Below, in pieces: positions 14,795 through 22,955 of a DNA stretch of 23,082 bases. The notes beneath the pieces were generated by a model that was not told where the DNA came from, ran no database searches, and worked only from the letters and a program-made list of their open reading frames with translations. Positions within the stretch are counted from its first letter, which is position 1. Each line of letters starts with the position of its first letter. Source of the DNA: Ktedonobacteraceae bacterium. GTDB taxonomy: Bacteria; Chloroflexota; Ktedonobacteria; Ktedonobacterales; Ktedonobacteraceae. The stretch covers positions 1 through 23,082 of the forward strand of contig JADBKA010000062.1 of NCBI GenBank assembly GCA_014896635.1. The letters run 5' to 3'. Position numbers and translations under genes: made by a program.

Positions 14795-14944
14795 CAGTTG
14801 AGCGAAGCGGGATAGGGCATTCGTAGAGGAGCAAGGTTTTCTGTGGTCCCCATCTCGCTCCACTTATGGCACGATCTCATTTGCGCGTTGTATCATAGCC
14901 ATAAGAGCATTGACTCAATTTGCTGTCTGTAAGGAGAGGCTATC

Positions 14945-16723
14945 ATGGCAACGCAGTTAGAACACCAGATTGCTGTCGATTTTGATGTCCCTGCCAGGAT
15001 GAGAGATGGCACGATTCTGCGGGCGAACGTCTATCGCCCGGCTGAAGAAGGCAAATGGCCCGTGCTACTGACGCGCCTGCCGTACGGCAAGGACCTGCCT
15101 GCCGCAACGTTCGTGCTTGATCCTGTGCAGGCGGTGCGACGTGGCTATGTGGTGATCATCCAGGACACGCGCGGGCGTTTTGCTTCTGGGGGCGAGTGGG
15201 ACCCCATGCGTAACGAGGCGCTGGACGGCGCGGATACCGTCGCATGGGCCGCGAAGCTGCATTACAGCAACGGCATAGTCGGCATGTATGGAGCCTCATA
15301 TTTCGGCTTTACGCAGTGGTCCGCCGCCACACAGAGTCCCCCGGCGCTCAAGGCAATCGTCCCCGTCGTGACCTGGAATGACCCGTTTAATGGCGTGCTG
15401 TATCGGGGGGGGGCATTGGAACTGGGACTCACAGCCGACTGGCATTTGCGGCAAGGACTGAACGTACTGATGCGCCGCTATCAGAACGATCCTGACCCGA
15501 GCCACTTCAGGCAGGCGCTTGTCACATGGGTGAAAGATCTGGACGCGATAGGAACGCAGGGCTACTCATCGCTGCCGCTCAAAGAGTTCGCCCCTTTCAA
15601 ACGCAACGATATCGCCCCGGCATTTTTTGAGACTGTTGAGCACCCGATGGATCGCTCCTACGCCGACTTCATGACCATTCTCGGCAAACATGAGCATGTG
15701 CAGGTCCCAGCCTTTAACATTGGCGGTTGGTACGATATCTGTCTCAAAGATACTATTGAGAACTTCAAGATTCTGCGCGAGCATGGCAGCACACCCGAAG
15801 CACGACAGAGCAAGCTGCTGATTGGCCCCTGGACACACACGGGAATGATGAATCCCATTGGCGAGATGTGCTTTGGTTTTGCCGCGACTGCCGCGTTCAT
15901 CGACCTGCAAATTGATCTGATGAGCCTGCAACTGCGCTGGTTCGACCACTGGCTCAAGGGCATTGAGAACGGCATCACGCAGGAACCGCCGATCAAGTTA
16001 TTTGTGATGGGTGCGAACACCTGGCGCAGCGAAAACGAGTGGCCACTCTCACGCGCCGTAGAGACGCGCTACTACCTGCACAGCGGTGGGCATGCCAATA
16101 CGCTCAACGGTGATGGCGCACTTAGCCTTGCAGCGCCGCAGGAAGAGCCTGTCGACCAGTATCACTACGACCCGGCCAACCCGGTCATCACACGCGGCGG
16201 CGCTCTGCTCATGGCGCCGGAGTTCCCCGGCGGTCCCTACGATCAGCGGTCAATCGAGCAGCGCGAAGACGTCCTGGTCTACAGCACGCCGCCTCTGGAT
16301 CAAGATATCGAAGTGACAGGCCCCATCACCGTTCACCTGTGGGCCACATCGAGCGCGCCCGATACTGACTTTGTTGCGCGACTGGTTGACGTACACCCCG
16401 ACGGCTACGCGCGTAATCTGACCGATGGCATCGTTCGCGCTCGCTACCGCAACTTTGCGCGCGGAGAAGCCCCATCACTGATCGAGCCGGGACGAGCCTA
16501 CGAGTACGAGATTGATCTCTGGGCCACCAGCAATCTCTTCAAGAAAGGACATCGCATCCGCCTGGATATTACCAGCAGCAACTTCCCGCGCTGGGACCGC
16601 AACCTGAATACAGGGAAAGAGTTCGGCTCCGAGAGGGAGGACGAAGGAGTGGTAGCGCAGCAGACAATCCTGCACGATGCCGAGCATCCATCGTACATTA
16701 CGCTGCCGGTCATCCCTTCGTGA
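14945..16723 (+). CDS. CocE/NonD-family serine hydrolase
   Basis: 592 residues, matching the 550-650 of the family (cocaine esterase, X-Pro dipeptidyl-peptidase-like, glutaryl-7-ACA acylase). The N-terminal half is an alpha/beta-hydrolase with the start VPARMRDGTILRANVYRP and nucleophile Ser118 in GASYFG. The likely acid is Asp264 in GGWYD and the likely base is His298 in IGPWTH. The C-terminal 200 residues (from about VYSTPPLDQDIEVTGPI) form the jelly-roll domain of the family, which helps build the substrate site. There is no signal peptide, so the enzyme is probably cytosolic. AAGGAG at 14931-14936 lies 8 bp before the ATG. It hydrolyses esters or amides, but the actual substrate cannot be read from sequence. 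It stands alone, convergent with the kinase gene by 24 bp. Confidence 0.92.
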   Translation: MATQLEHQIAVDFDVPARMRDGTILRANVYRPAEEGKWPVLLTRLPYGKDLPAATFVLDPVQAVRRGYVVIIQDTRGRFASGGEWDPMRNEALDGADTVAWAAKLHYSNGIVGMYGASYFGFTQWSAATQSPPALKAIVPVVTWNDPFNGVLYRGGALELGLTADWHLRQGLNVLMRRYQNDPDPSHFRQALVTWVKDLDAIGTQGYSSLPLKEFAPFKRNDIAPAFFETVEHPMDRSYADFMTILGKHEHVQVPAFNIGGWYDICLKDTIENFKILREHGSTPEARQSKLLIGPWTHTGMMNPIGEMCFGFAATAAFIDLQIDLMSLQLRWFDHWLKGIENGITQEPPIKLFVMGANTWRSENEWPLSRAVETRYYLHSGGHANTLNGDGALSLAAPQEEPVDQYHYDPANPVITRGGALLMAPEFPGGPYDQRSIEQREDVLVYSTPPLDQDIEVTGPITVHLWATSSAPDTDFVARLVDVHPDGYARNLTDGIVRARYRNFARGEAPSLIEPGRAYEYEIDLWATSNLFKKGHRIRLDITSSNFPRWDRNLNTGKEFGSEREDEGVVAQQTILHDAEHPSYITLPVIPS

Positions 16724-16747
16724 CCAAGAATAACTCCTGCGAGCTGC

Positions 16748-18238
16748 TCAGCGCACACGCCAGAAAAAAACCACAGCCACCAGCAGGCTGATCACCAGCA
16801 GCAGCAAGAAGACGGAACTGATCATAGCAATGACGAGCGCAGTAGAGTGCCGTGTAATGAACTGGATGGATTTCAGCTTATTTTGCAAGCTGATGAAGGT
16901 CGAACGGGAAATAGATACTGCGGCCTGATCGACACCTTCCCCCGGCTGCGCTTCAGGCTGCGCTCCCTGTCCGCGCTCGGCAGGCGCAGGTGGTGACTGC
17001 CGTTCTGGCGTTGCCACCTGCGCGACCGCTGCGGAGAGCAGCACACTCACTTCTTTAGGAGGCTGTACTTTGATCGCCTCTGAAGGAGAAGCTGCCTGCT
17101 CAGGCTGCGCTCGCTCGCTGCGTGTGGTTTTTGTCGTTTTCTCAACTGCTGGCAACGCGGCAGTCGCGGTGGCATCCTGCCGCTGAACGGGAACAGAAAC
17201 AGGCTTTTTTACTGCCCCGGTGGCATTTTGTGAGCGGGCGGCACGCCCGCGTTCTGATGTCGAAGGGATGATCGAGCGAGCACGTAGCCATGCCTGTAGC
17301 ACCTCATCATATGCCTGAGCGAATTCGAGGATGGTGGGATAGCGCTGCTCCGGTTTTTTCGCCAGCGCGCGCAGGAAGACCTCGTTCAGTCCTGGCGGTA
17401 GTGAAGGATTGAGCGTACACGGTGGCGTTGGCGGGGTATGATGGTGATGATAGAGTAACTGTGCCGCCGTTCCCTCAAAGACTGCGCGTCCGGTGAGCAA
17501 CTGGTACATCATGACTGCCAGAGCATACTGATCGGCGGATGGCCCGACATGCACCGAAGTGACCAGCGTCGGATCATCGAATTGCTCCGGGGCCATGTAG
17601 AGCGGCGTCCCCACAGAGCGGTGCAGTGAGCGTCCGCTGCGATAAAAGGCGGCCAGACCGAAATCGGCCAGCAACAGGTGTGGCCGACCATGCGGAAAGA
17701 TGGGCGCCAGGTAGCTCTGTTGCCCATTTCTGGGAATGCTACGCTCGACACGAATGAGGAAATTCGTCGGCTTGATATCGCGGTGAATAATACCATGCTC
17801 ATGGGCATACTGAAGAGCAGCAGCGGCCTGCAAAAGATAATAGCCAGCTTCTTCCGCAGCAATAGGCCAGCCAAAGCCGAATTGCTGCGTGCGCCGCTGA
17901 AGCCAGTTCCAGAGCGAGCCTTCAGAAAGATAGGGCATGACCAGGTAAGTAATGGGGGGACCGCCGGGTTCAAGCACCTCCTCGCCAAAATGATAGAGTG
18001 GCAGAATATGTTCGTGCTCCAACTCCGCGACGGCACGCGCTTCACGCTCGAAACGCAATGCAGCCTGTTTGCCCTCAGGCGAATCCACAGCCGAGCGTAA
18101 ATCACCGCAGATAACTTTAATTGCCACTTTTCTTCCTATACGAGCATGTTGAGCCAGGTAGATATCACCCATACCACCACTCTCGATGAGCCGCACGAGT
18201 CTGTAGCCACCAAGAGTTCTCCCCACCAGCATATTCAT
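16748..18238 (-). CDS. Membrane-anchored Ser/Thr protein kinase (Hanks type)
   Basis: 496 residues. The kinase domain spans about 12-275: the glycine loop ESGGMGDIY (19-27), Lys41 in VAIKV, the catalytic loop HRDIKPTN with Asp154 and Asn159, DFG with Asp192, and a [11 protein letters not shown] activation-segment end. All catalytic residues are present, so it should be active. Residues about 325-460 are a Pro/Ala/Gln-rich linker, and a single transmembrane helix fills about 466-493, followed by a three-residue end. There is therefore almost no extracytoplasmic domain and no PASTA repeats: the kinase appears tail-anchored facing the cytosol. GAGGGA lies 8 bp before the ATG at 18238; Met3 is an alternative. 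It lies downstream of the HEAT-repeat gene, separated by a strong hairpin and a probable own promoter. Substrates are unknown. Confidence 0.94.
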   Translation of the reverse strand: MNMLVGRTLGGYRLVRLIESGGMGDIYLAQHARIGRKVAIKVICGDLRSAVDSPEGKQAALRFEREARAVAELEHEHILPLYHFGEEVLEPGGPPITYLVMPYLSEGSLWNWLQRRTQQFGFGWPIAAEEAGYYLLQAAAALQYAHEHGIIHRDIKPTNFLIRVERSIPRNGQQSYLAPIFPHGRPHLLLADFGLAAFYRSGRSLHRSVGTPLYMAPEQFDDPTLVTSVHVGPSADQYALAVMMYQLLTGRAVFEGTAAQLLYHHHHTPPTPPCTLNPSLPPGLNEVFLRALAKKPEQRYPTILEFAQAYDEVLQAWLRARSIIPSTSERGRAARSQNATGAVKKPVSVPVQRQDATATAALPAVEKTTKTTRSERAQPEQAASPSEAIKVQPPKEVSVLLSAAVAQVATPERQSPPAPAERGQGAQPEAQPGEGVDQAAVSISRSTFISLQNKLKSIQFITRHSTALVIAMISSVFLLLLVISLLVAVVFFWRVR

Positions 18239-18279
18239 CCAAAATTCCCTCGATAAGGTTTTGCGATAAGTTCTCTGAA

Positions 18280-18302
18280 AGATAGTATTCTGTAGATAGT
18301 AT
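18280..18302 (-). promoter_or_regulatory. Duplicated -10-like boxes upstream of the kinase gene
   Basis: AGATAGTAT occurs at 18280-18288 and 18294-18302 on the plus strand, 14 bp apart. On the minus strand each gives an ATACTATCT unit, and the upstream one contains TATACT. No good -35 is seen 17 bp upstream. This AT-rich stretch in front of the kinase ATG (18238) is the best candidate for its promoter, possibly with two starts. Confidence 0.4.
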
Positions 18303-18355
18303 ACTAAAATTACTGTAACAGGCGTGCGGCGATGGGAAAAAGGTGCTATAGAGAG

Positions 18356-18383
18356 GGGGGGTCAGAGCGAATACTGACCCCCC
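18356..18383 (-). terminator. Strong hairpin after the HEAT-repeat gene
   Basis: GGGGGGTCAG (18356-18365) pairs perfectly with CTGACCCCCC (18374-18383) around an 8-nt loop. It begins 4 bp after the stop codon of the HEAT-repeat gene on the minus strand. The bases following in that direction are pyrimidine-rich but the T-run (CCTTTTTCCC) is about 15 nt further, so this is either an imperfect intrinsic terminator or a 3'-end stabiliser that separates expression of the two minus-strand genes. Confidence 0.6.
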
Positions 18384-18387
18384 GATG

Positions 18388-20412
18388 CTACTGTCCGAGT
18401 TGGCGCAGGGTGTCAAAAACAGCCTGAGCGAGTGTAGGATGTGCGCTGCTGACCTGGTGTACCAGGGTCAGCGCTTCAAAATCGCGGTACTGCACGACAA
18501 GTTGTAGCGCAGCGCGCACAACGGATTCGCGTGGATCGGCGAGTGCTTCGCGTGCTGCCTGCCGGCTGCGGATATCCTGCCCGGTGGGGTCGATGCGCTT
18601 CAGAGCCTCGGCAGCCTGCGTACGGACATAGGGGTCAAAGTCGCGGATAGCCCGCAGCGAGCTATCAAGAGCATGAGGATCGGCCATCAGGCCGCAGGCA
18701 CGTATTACTGCAGCATACACAATACTACCGGGGATATCGGCATCGCCCGGCGGCAGATTATCGCGTCGCCGGGCATGGCTCATGCGCCTGCCGACATCAA
18801 CAACACGATTAACCAGTTGCAGCATCGGTACAGTAGCGCGGCGGTCGCCGATACGACCCAGTGCTGTACAGATAGCATCCAGGGCGAGAGCCTGTGCGCG
18901 GTCGGTGAGCAGACGTACCGACTCCAGGCGGCTCATGAGAGGAGCCACAGCGCGAGGTTCGCGCATCTCTCCCAGTACCTTGATTAACGGGGTCAGCGAG
19001 GCGAGTTCTGTCTCCTCGGCAGTGTCCGCCAACGTATCCAGCAGCACATCTCGTCCTGGCCCGTTCATCCAACGCTCGACCTCATTCATCATAGGCAGAC
19101 AGACGGAGATCGCATCAACGATGCGTGGGTCTCGCAGCGTACCGCGCGCTATCTCGCTCCAATAACGACCCATAAATAGCCCGAAGTAATGAACTGCCAG
19201 CACATTTTGCCAGCACGGGCTGGTGCGGGCTTCTTCAAACAACGTCGATGCCAGCACAGACAGATCGCGTTCAAAAATCACAGGAAGCGATTGAGCAGTG
19301 GTCGCCGCACCAGTCACAGAAGTCGCAGACGGCGGGGTCATACTATTCTGCAACACCTGGGCGAAGATCAATGCAGCCTGTTGTGAGAGACGCGGGCTGT
19401 TCAGCCTGCCGGAACGCAAGTACTGTTCAAGCGGAACAGCACGATAGATCGGAATAGCGACATAGCTTTCCAGGCCGGGAACACGGTCCAGCCCGCTCGC
19501 CAGCAGAATGTCATGAAAGTGTACAAGCTTCAGAGAAAGCAGAGCTTCTACAATATCGACTTTAGCCCAGCCTTCTGCCACGCTCAGAGCTTTCAAGAGG
19601 GCCTGAGTGGCCAGATTAGTGGACATACGGGCGAGCGATTGTGTCGCATAGAGGGACGTAGTGGGGTCCAGCGCGAGCTGGCTGAGCGTCCGCACGAGAT
19701 CTTCGGCGGTAGTGGCCACTCTGGCTAGCCCGGATCGTCCTTGTGAGAAGCCCATCTTCTTATCTTGCTCAATCCGCTCCCCATATTTGTAGTAACCGAG
19801 CATCAGAATAGCAAAGCGCCTGGCGCGTCCTACTGGCGTCTCGGCCGGGTTCGCTCCCGGTGAAAGTTCGGGAGGATCTTCTTGCTTGATGATGTGCAGC
19901 CAGACCGGGAGGAGATTACCAGCACGGTCGATTTCAAAGAGGAACGGCATCAAAATGGACTTCCACTGCGACACCGGCCCAACATTGAGCAGAGGGATCA
20001 TCTGCTCAGCAGCCTCTTCCACTGAGAGAACTGGCAGGCGCATGCTGCTTCGACTGGCACCGCTGGACAGGAAACTTGCACCGGTTTTTCCCTCTGGCAG
20101 ATCTTGCCAGCGCAGAGCCGTGACCAGCCTGGTTACTTCTGCACGCAGTTCCACCAGACGTTGCTTTATAGCCGGCGCCTCGCTGTCAAGCTGTGGCATG
20201 GGGCGGCGCGCTGCCAGGTGCTCAACAGTTCCCCTTTGAGTGCGCTCCAGCGCCTGGGGAGGGGCCGGCGGTTTGACCTGGCTCGGTTGGACCTCTTGCA
20301 CGGCGGGCAGCGGGTTATCCTGCTTTTCTTCGACGGACAGGAAGCCCGGCTCGGTCATCTCGCCGCTGGCAGGATTGTTGGACGCCGTCAGTTGTAAGTC
20401 TCTATCAGACAT
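18388..20412 (-). CDS. HEAT-repeat protein of unknown role
   Basis: 674 residues from ATG 20412. Upstream in-frame ATGs at 20418 and 20439 are less likely because GAGGG lies 8 bp before 20412 but only 2 bp before 20418. The N-terminal 80 residues are Pro/Gln/Glu-rich and probably disordered. The rest is all-helical, and the C-terminal part shows clear HEAT-like units such as DPYVRTQAAEALKRIDP and DPRESVVRAALQLV, with weaker ones near EPRAVAPLMSRLES and DRRATVPMLQLV. There is no signal peptide, membrane segment or enzyme motif. Such proteins act as binding scaffolds. A kinase gene follows on the same strand after 149 bp and a histidine kinase lies divergently, so a role in signalling is suggested by context only. 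Confidence 0.8.
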   Translation of the reverse strand: MSDRDLQLTASNNPASGEMTEPGFLSVEEKQDNPLPAVQEVQPSQVKPPAPPQALERTQRGTVEHLAARRPMPQLDSEAPAIKQRLVELRAEVTRLVTALRWQDLPEGKTGASFLSSGASRSSMRLPVLSVEEAAEQMIPLLNVGPVSQWKSILMPFLFEIDRAGNLLPVWLHIIKQEDPPELSPGANPAETPVGRARRFAILMLGYYKYGERIEQDKKMGFSQGRSGLARVATTAEDLVRTLSQLALDPTTSLYATQSLARMSTNLATQALLKALSVAEGWAKVDIVEALLSLKLVHFHDILLASGLDRVPGLESYVAIPIYRAVPLEQYLRSGRLNSPRLSQQAALIFAQVLQNSMTPPSATSVTGAATTAQSLPVIFERDLSVLASTLFEEARTSPCWQNVLAVHYFGLFMGRYWSEIARGTLRDPRIVDAISVCLPMMNEVERWMNGPGRDVLLDTLADTAEETELASLTPLIKVLGEMREPRAVAPLMSRLESVRLLTDRAQALALDAICTALGRIGDRRATVPMLQLVNRVVDVGRRMSHARRRDNLPPGDADIPGSIVYAAVIRACGLMADPHALDSSLRAIRDFDPYVRTQAAEALKRIDPTGQDIRSRQAAREALADPRESVVRAALQLVVQYRDFEALTLVHQVSSAHPTLAQAVFDTLRQLGQ

Positions 20413-20456
20413 ACGCATAGCCCTCTCTGTTAAACGCACCGATGTAATACTGGCCT

Positions 20457-20485
20457 ATTGTATCTTGCTCTGCCATGCCGGTCAA
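20457..20485 (-). promoter_or_regulatory. Sigma-70-type promoter of the HEAT-repeat gene
   Basis: On the minus strand TTGACC (complement of 20480-20485), a 17-bp spacer and TACAAT (complement of 20457-20462) form a near-consensus promoter. The predicted start near 20450 gives a leader of about 38 nt with GAGGG before the ATG at 20412. It is one of the best promoters in the window. Confidence 0.75.
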
Positions 20486-20586
20486 GGGCTTCTCGCTTTT
20501 CTTTTGGCAACAGTCATATACTGGAAGAGGAAGAGAGTGGGCAGGTAAACTGCCTGGCAAACCTGGAGGGCGATAGGTCAGGGGAT

Positions 20587-22041
20587 ATGTTGATCGAGAT
20601 GAGTTTACGCGGACTGATCAGACATATACAGCAATTGTTCGACTGCTACATTGTACAGGTGTCTCCCGGCTGTTCTGAACCGGCACTGCGCCATCCACTG
20701 CTTGCGCTACTGCCCTCCCCATCCACGCCTATGCCGGCGATCACAGCCGACAGAAACGGCATGCCAGGGCAGGCAGTACATATTTTGACTGACGAACGAC
20801 TCGCGGCTACGTGCGATATGGCGATCCAGACCGGTAGACTCTGGCGGCTTGAGCAACTGACATTGCACGATGGCCACGCGGGCTGCGCTGTAGCTGTCCC
20901 ACTACGACGTCCCGCCGGCATCCTGGGACTTCTGCTGCTGATCACCGATCAATCGGCAACGCTCGGTCCCGGCGAGTATATGATACTGGAACAGCTTACA
21001 GCACTTTTCTCACAGCGCCTGGAAGCGTACCTGCTGGAAAACAGTATCATTAATAGCGTCAATGAGTGGATCGTGCAGAGTGAGCAAGAGCAAAGAACAG
21101 GCGCCTGCGGCGACGGTACAAAGGAGCCAGCCAGCTTTGTCTCCGTCGTCAGCCACGAAATGCGCGTTCCTTTATCAGCGATCAAAGGGTATGCCGCTCT
21201 CTTGCAGCTATATGGAAACGTCAATGAGAACGAAAGCTGTAAAACGGGCCGGGAACTCGGCCAATCACTACAAGAGCAGGAAGGCATGACACCAGCTCGC
21301 CGCCAGCAGTATCTGAGCGCCATCTTGCAACAGGTTGATCACCTGGAAACGCTGGTCAACGATTTGCTGGATATAGAGCGTATCCGCACCGGACGAATCA
21401 CATTGCGTAGCACTAATGTCGATCTTCTCCCGCTCTGCTACGATGCCGCACGCTTGATCCAGGAACGTGAGGACCGGCAGCGTCCCGGTTACTATACTAT
21501 TCGCTGCCTGGCAAAACGCGAACCGCCACCAGTCCGCGCCGATGCTGCCCGCGTACGGCAGATTCTCATAAATCTGCTGGAAAACGCCGTAAAATATTCT
21601 CCCGCCGGGGGAGTGATCGAGATTCTTGTCGATTACGCCTGCCCGCATCACATACCGCTCCCACCAACGTCACCCAGCCAGCATGACACAGCCCGCTGTA
21701 GTAGCCAGAAGGGCTACGCTCTCCCCCCAACTTCTGTCTGCTATGCATCTATTACAATCTGCGATGAAGGCGTCGGCATCCCTGCACACCTGCAACCTTT
21801 TCTCTTTCAGGCTTTCACAAGAGCAGAGCACGCTTCTCTTAGAGACGTTCCCGGCACTGGCCTGGGACTCTACATCGCGCGCGAACTGGTCGAAGCTCAG
21901 AGTGGCAAAATCACCCTCTCCAACCGCGAAAAGCAGGGAACATGTGTGACGTTTACTCTACCGCTAGCGTGTTCCATTGCAGACTACCAGATGAACCGTT
22001 CTCGCCAGACCACTTGCGAAATACGGCACAGTTTGTTATAG
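20587..22041 (+). CDS. Sensor histidine kinase (GAF-HisKA-HATPase_c)
   Basis: 484 residues from ATG 20587. The frame is open from 20458, but that stretch overlaps the opposing promoter and does not look like protein. The start is uncertain: GGGG at 20581-20584 fits TTG 20590 better than ATG 20587. Residues about 10-150 resemble a GAF domain (GCAVAVPLRRPAGILGLLLL), so the protein is soluble with no membrane segment. HisKA carries phosphoacceptor His190 in VVSHEMRVPLSAIKGY. HATPase_c has the N-box NLLENAVKY (Asn333), DEGVGIP, and GTGLGLYIARELV. Two parts are longer than usual: the stretch between the two HisKA helices, and about 30 Pro/Ser/Cys-containing residues between the N-box and the DEGVGIP motif. 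It probably phosphorylates the receiver protein encoded 125 bp downstream. The sensed signal is unknown. Confidence 0.9.
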   Translation: MLIEMSLRGLIRHIQQLFDCYIVQVSPGCSEPALRHPLLALLPSPSTPMPAITADRNGMPGQAVHILTDERLAATCDMAIQTGRLWRLEQLTLHDGHAGCAVAVPLRRPAGILGLLLLITDQSATLGPGEYMILEQLTALFSQRLEAYLLENSIINSVNEWIVQSEQEQRTGACGDGTKEPASFVSVVSHEMRVPLSAIKGYAALLQLYGNVNENESCKTGRELGQSLQEQEGMTPARRQQYLSAILQQVDHLETLVNDLLDIERIRTGRITLRSTNVDLLPLCYDAARLIQEREDRQRPGYYTIRCLAKREPPPVRADAARVRQILINLLENAVKYSPAGGVIEILVDYACPHHIPLPPTSPSQHDTARCSSQKGYALPPTSVCYASITICDEGVGIPAHLQPFLFQAFTRAEHASLRDVPGTGLGLYIARELVEAQSGKITLSNREKQGTCVTFTLPLACSIADYQMNRSRQTTCEIRHSLL

Positions 22042-22042
22042 T
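22014..22042 (+). promoter_or_regulatory. Promoter of the receiver gene overlapping the kinase stop codon
   Basis: TTGCGA (22014-22019), a 17-bp spacer and TATAGT (22037-22042), preceded by TGt, form a strong sigma-70-type promoter with an extended -10. The kinase stop TAG (22039-22041) lies inside the -10 box. The predicted start near 22049 gives the receiver gene its own transcript with a leader of about 118 nt. Confidence 0.65.
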
Positions 22043-22082
22043 GTGCAAAGTCAGGGGATGGATAGAACACGATTCAGAACAC

Positions 22083-22120
22083 ACCGGGGAACCAGTGACA
22101 GAGAGAACTGGTGGACCGGT
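22083..22120 (+). terminator. Terminator/attenuator-like hairpin in the leader of the receiver gene
   Basis: ACCGG (22083-22087) pairs with CCGGT (22116-22120) and ACCAGT (22091-22096) with ACTGGT (22107-22112), separated by a symmetric GGA/GGA internal loop; the apical loop is 10 nt. It is followed by the pyrimidine-rich run ATTTCCTTCTCTTT. It could end the kinase transcript, or act as an attenuator in the leader made from the promoter at 22014-22042. The receiver Shine-Dalgarno is about 30 nt further on. Confidence 0.55.
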
Positions 22121-22166
22121 ATTTCCTTCTCTTTAATATACTGCCGAAGGGGGAAAGGGAAATATT

Positions 22167-22562
22167 ATGCGTGTAGGACTGCTGGAAGACGATATTGCCA
22201 CTCAGGAAATGCTCGTACTGGCACTTCAGGACGAAGGCCACACGGTGATCGTCTATGATGGAGCAGAGGCATGTCTGGATGCACTCAATGTGAAGGAGAC
22301 GAGGCAACTTCCTCTCCCCCTTGATCTCCTGATTGTTGATTGGCGCCTGGCCGGACCAATCTCAGGAATCGAAGTTATCCAACAGGTACGTGCCAATCCC
22401 CGCCTGCACGAGCTTCCCATTATTTTAACAACGGCTGTTGCATTGAATGATTCTGAGGAACTGCGCAATTTACAGACCCAGGCCGTCCTGCTGGAGAAGC
22501 CTTTTTCAGTTGATGAGATGAGCGCCCTGATCAAACAACTCTCCCAACCCCCTCTCCCGTAG
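22167..22562 (+). CDS. Single-domain response regulator (receiver protein)
   Basis: 131 residues that are a receiver domain and nothing more. The acidic pocket is Glu7-Asp8-Asp9, the phosphoacceptor is Asp58 in LLIVDWRL, the switch Thr is Thr88 or Thr89 in LTTA, and the conserved Lys is Lys111 in LEKPF, so all key residues are present. There is no DNA-binding or enzyme output domain. It must therefore act by protein binding or as a relay step, like CheY or Spo0F. GGAAAGGG lies 7 bp before the ATG at 22167. The histidine kinase upstream is the obvious partner, but the gene has its own promoter and leader hairpin, so its level may be set independently. Confidence 0.93.
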   Translation: MRVGLLEDDIATQEMLVLALQDEGHTVIVYDGAEACLDALNVKETRQLPLPLDLLIVDWRLAGPISGIEVIQQVRANPRLHELPIILTTAVALNDSEELRNLQTQAVLLEKPFSVDEMSALIKQLSQPPLP

Positions 22563-22601
22563 CACAGTCGCCGGGGGGCATCATGCTCATTCCTCCTCCC
22601 A

Positions 22602-22641
22602 TCCAGAATATCTATCACGGCTCCAGAATATCTATCACGGC
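22602..22641. repeat. 20-bp tandem duplication
   Basis: A 20-bp unit starting TCCAGAATATC and ending ATCACGGC occurs at 22602-22621 and again, identical and without gap, at 22622-22641. Two copies only. It lies 40 bp after the receiver stop in non-coding sequence. It is probably a recent slippage duplication; a function as a paired binding site cannot be excluded. Confidence 0.85.
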
Positions 22642-22693
22642 GCGATATAATGATACTTCTCTGCATGCACCAGGCCACATACTCTACCCGATG

Positions 22694-22724
22694 ATAAAAC
22701 CTGATCATATATACAGGATTTTAT
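22694..22724. terminator. AT-rich hairpin downstream of the receiver gene
   Basis: ATAAAA plus CCTG (22694-22703) pairs with CAGG (22714-22717) and TTTTAT (22719-22724) with one bulged A and a 10-nt loop. Both flanks are A/T-rich, so it may terminate transcripts from the receiver gene. Stability is modest. Confidence 0.35.
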
Positions 22725-22739
22725 TCCAATTCCCATATT

Positions 22740-22955
22740 TTTTATCTCATCACTTTCTTAATAATAGATGAGTCTACATTAGAGATTGCTGAGACTTTCC
22801 CACAGGCGAGTATCGAGCGTGATATGGGGTTGTCTCCTGGCTTTCTAGCTGCTATGCTTAACTCGTGTACCGATGAGAATACTAGAGCGCGCCACGCCAT
22901 ACATGGCTGGCACATGGCGAGTTTAAACACAGACAACCAGATTTTCAGGAAGTGA
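22740..22955 (+). pseudogene. Possible decayed coding stretch, unrecognised
   Basis: This frame is open for 71 codons and contains a protein-like run (LEIAETFPQASIERDMGLSPGFLAAML, shown here in two parts: LEIAETFPQASIERD and MGLSPGFLAAML) that would suit a helix-turn-helix, then degenerates and stops at 22953-22955. There is no start codon with a ribosome binding site near its beginning; the first in-frame ATG is at 22824. No family is recognised. It may be a gene fragment or chance. Apart from this and the repeats, 22563-22952 shows nothing I can support. Confidence 0.25.

Noticed and set aside
14753..14863. 37-residue N-terminal extension of PcrA
   Set aside because: It contains the predicted promoter of the gene, and a good Shine-Dalgarno precedes the shorter start at 14752.
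20458..20586. 43-residue N-terminal extension of the histidine kinase
   Set aside because: It begins with a TTG inside the -10 box of the opposing promoter and does not resemble protein sequence.
22742..22936. 64-codon minus-strand frame near the right end
   Set aside because: There is no ribosome binding site and no recognisable feature; the plus strand of the same stretch looks more protein-like, though also weak.
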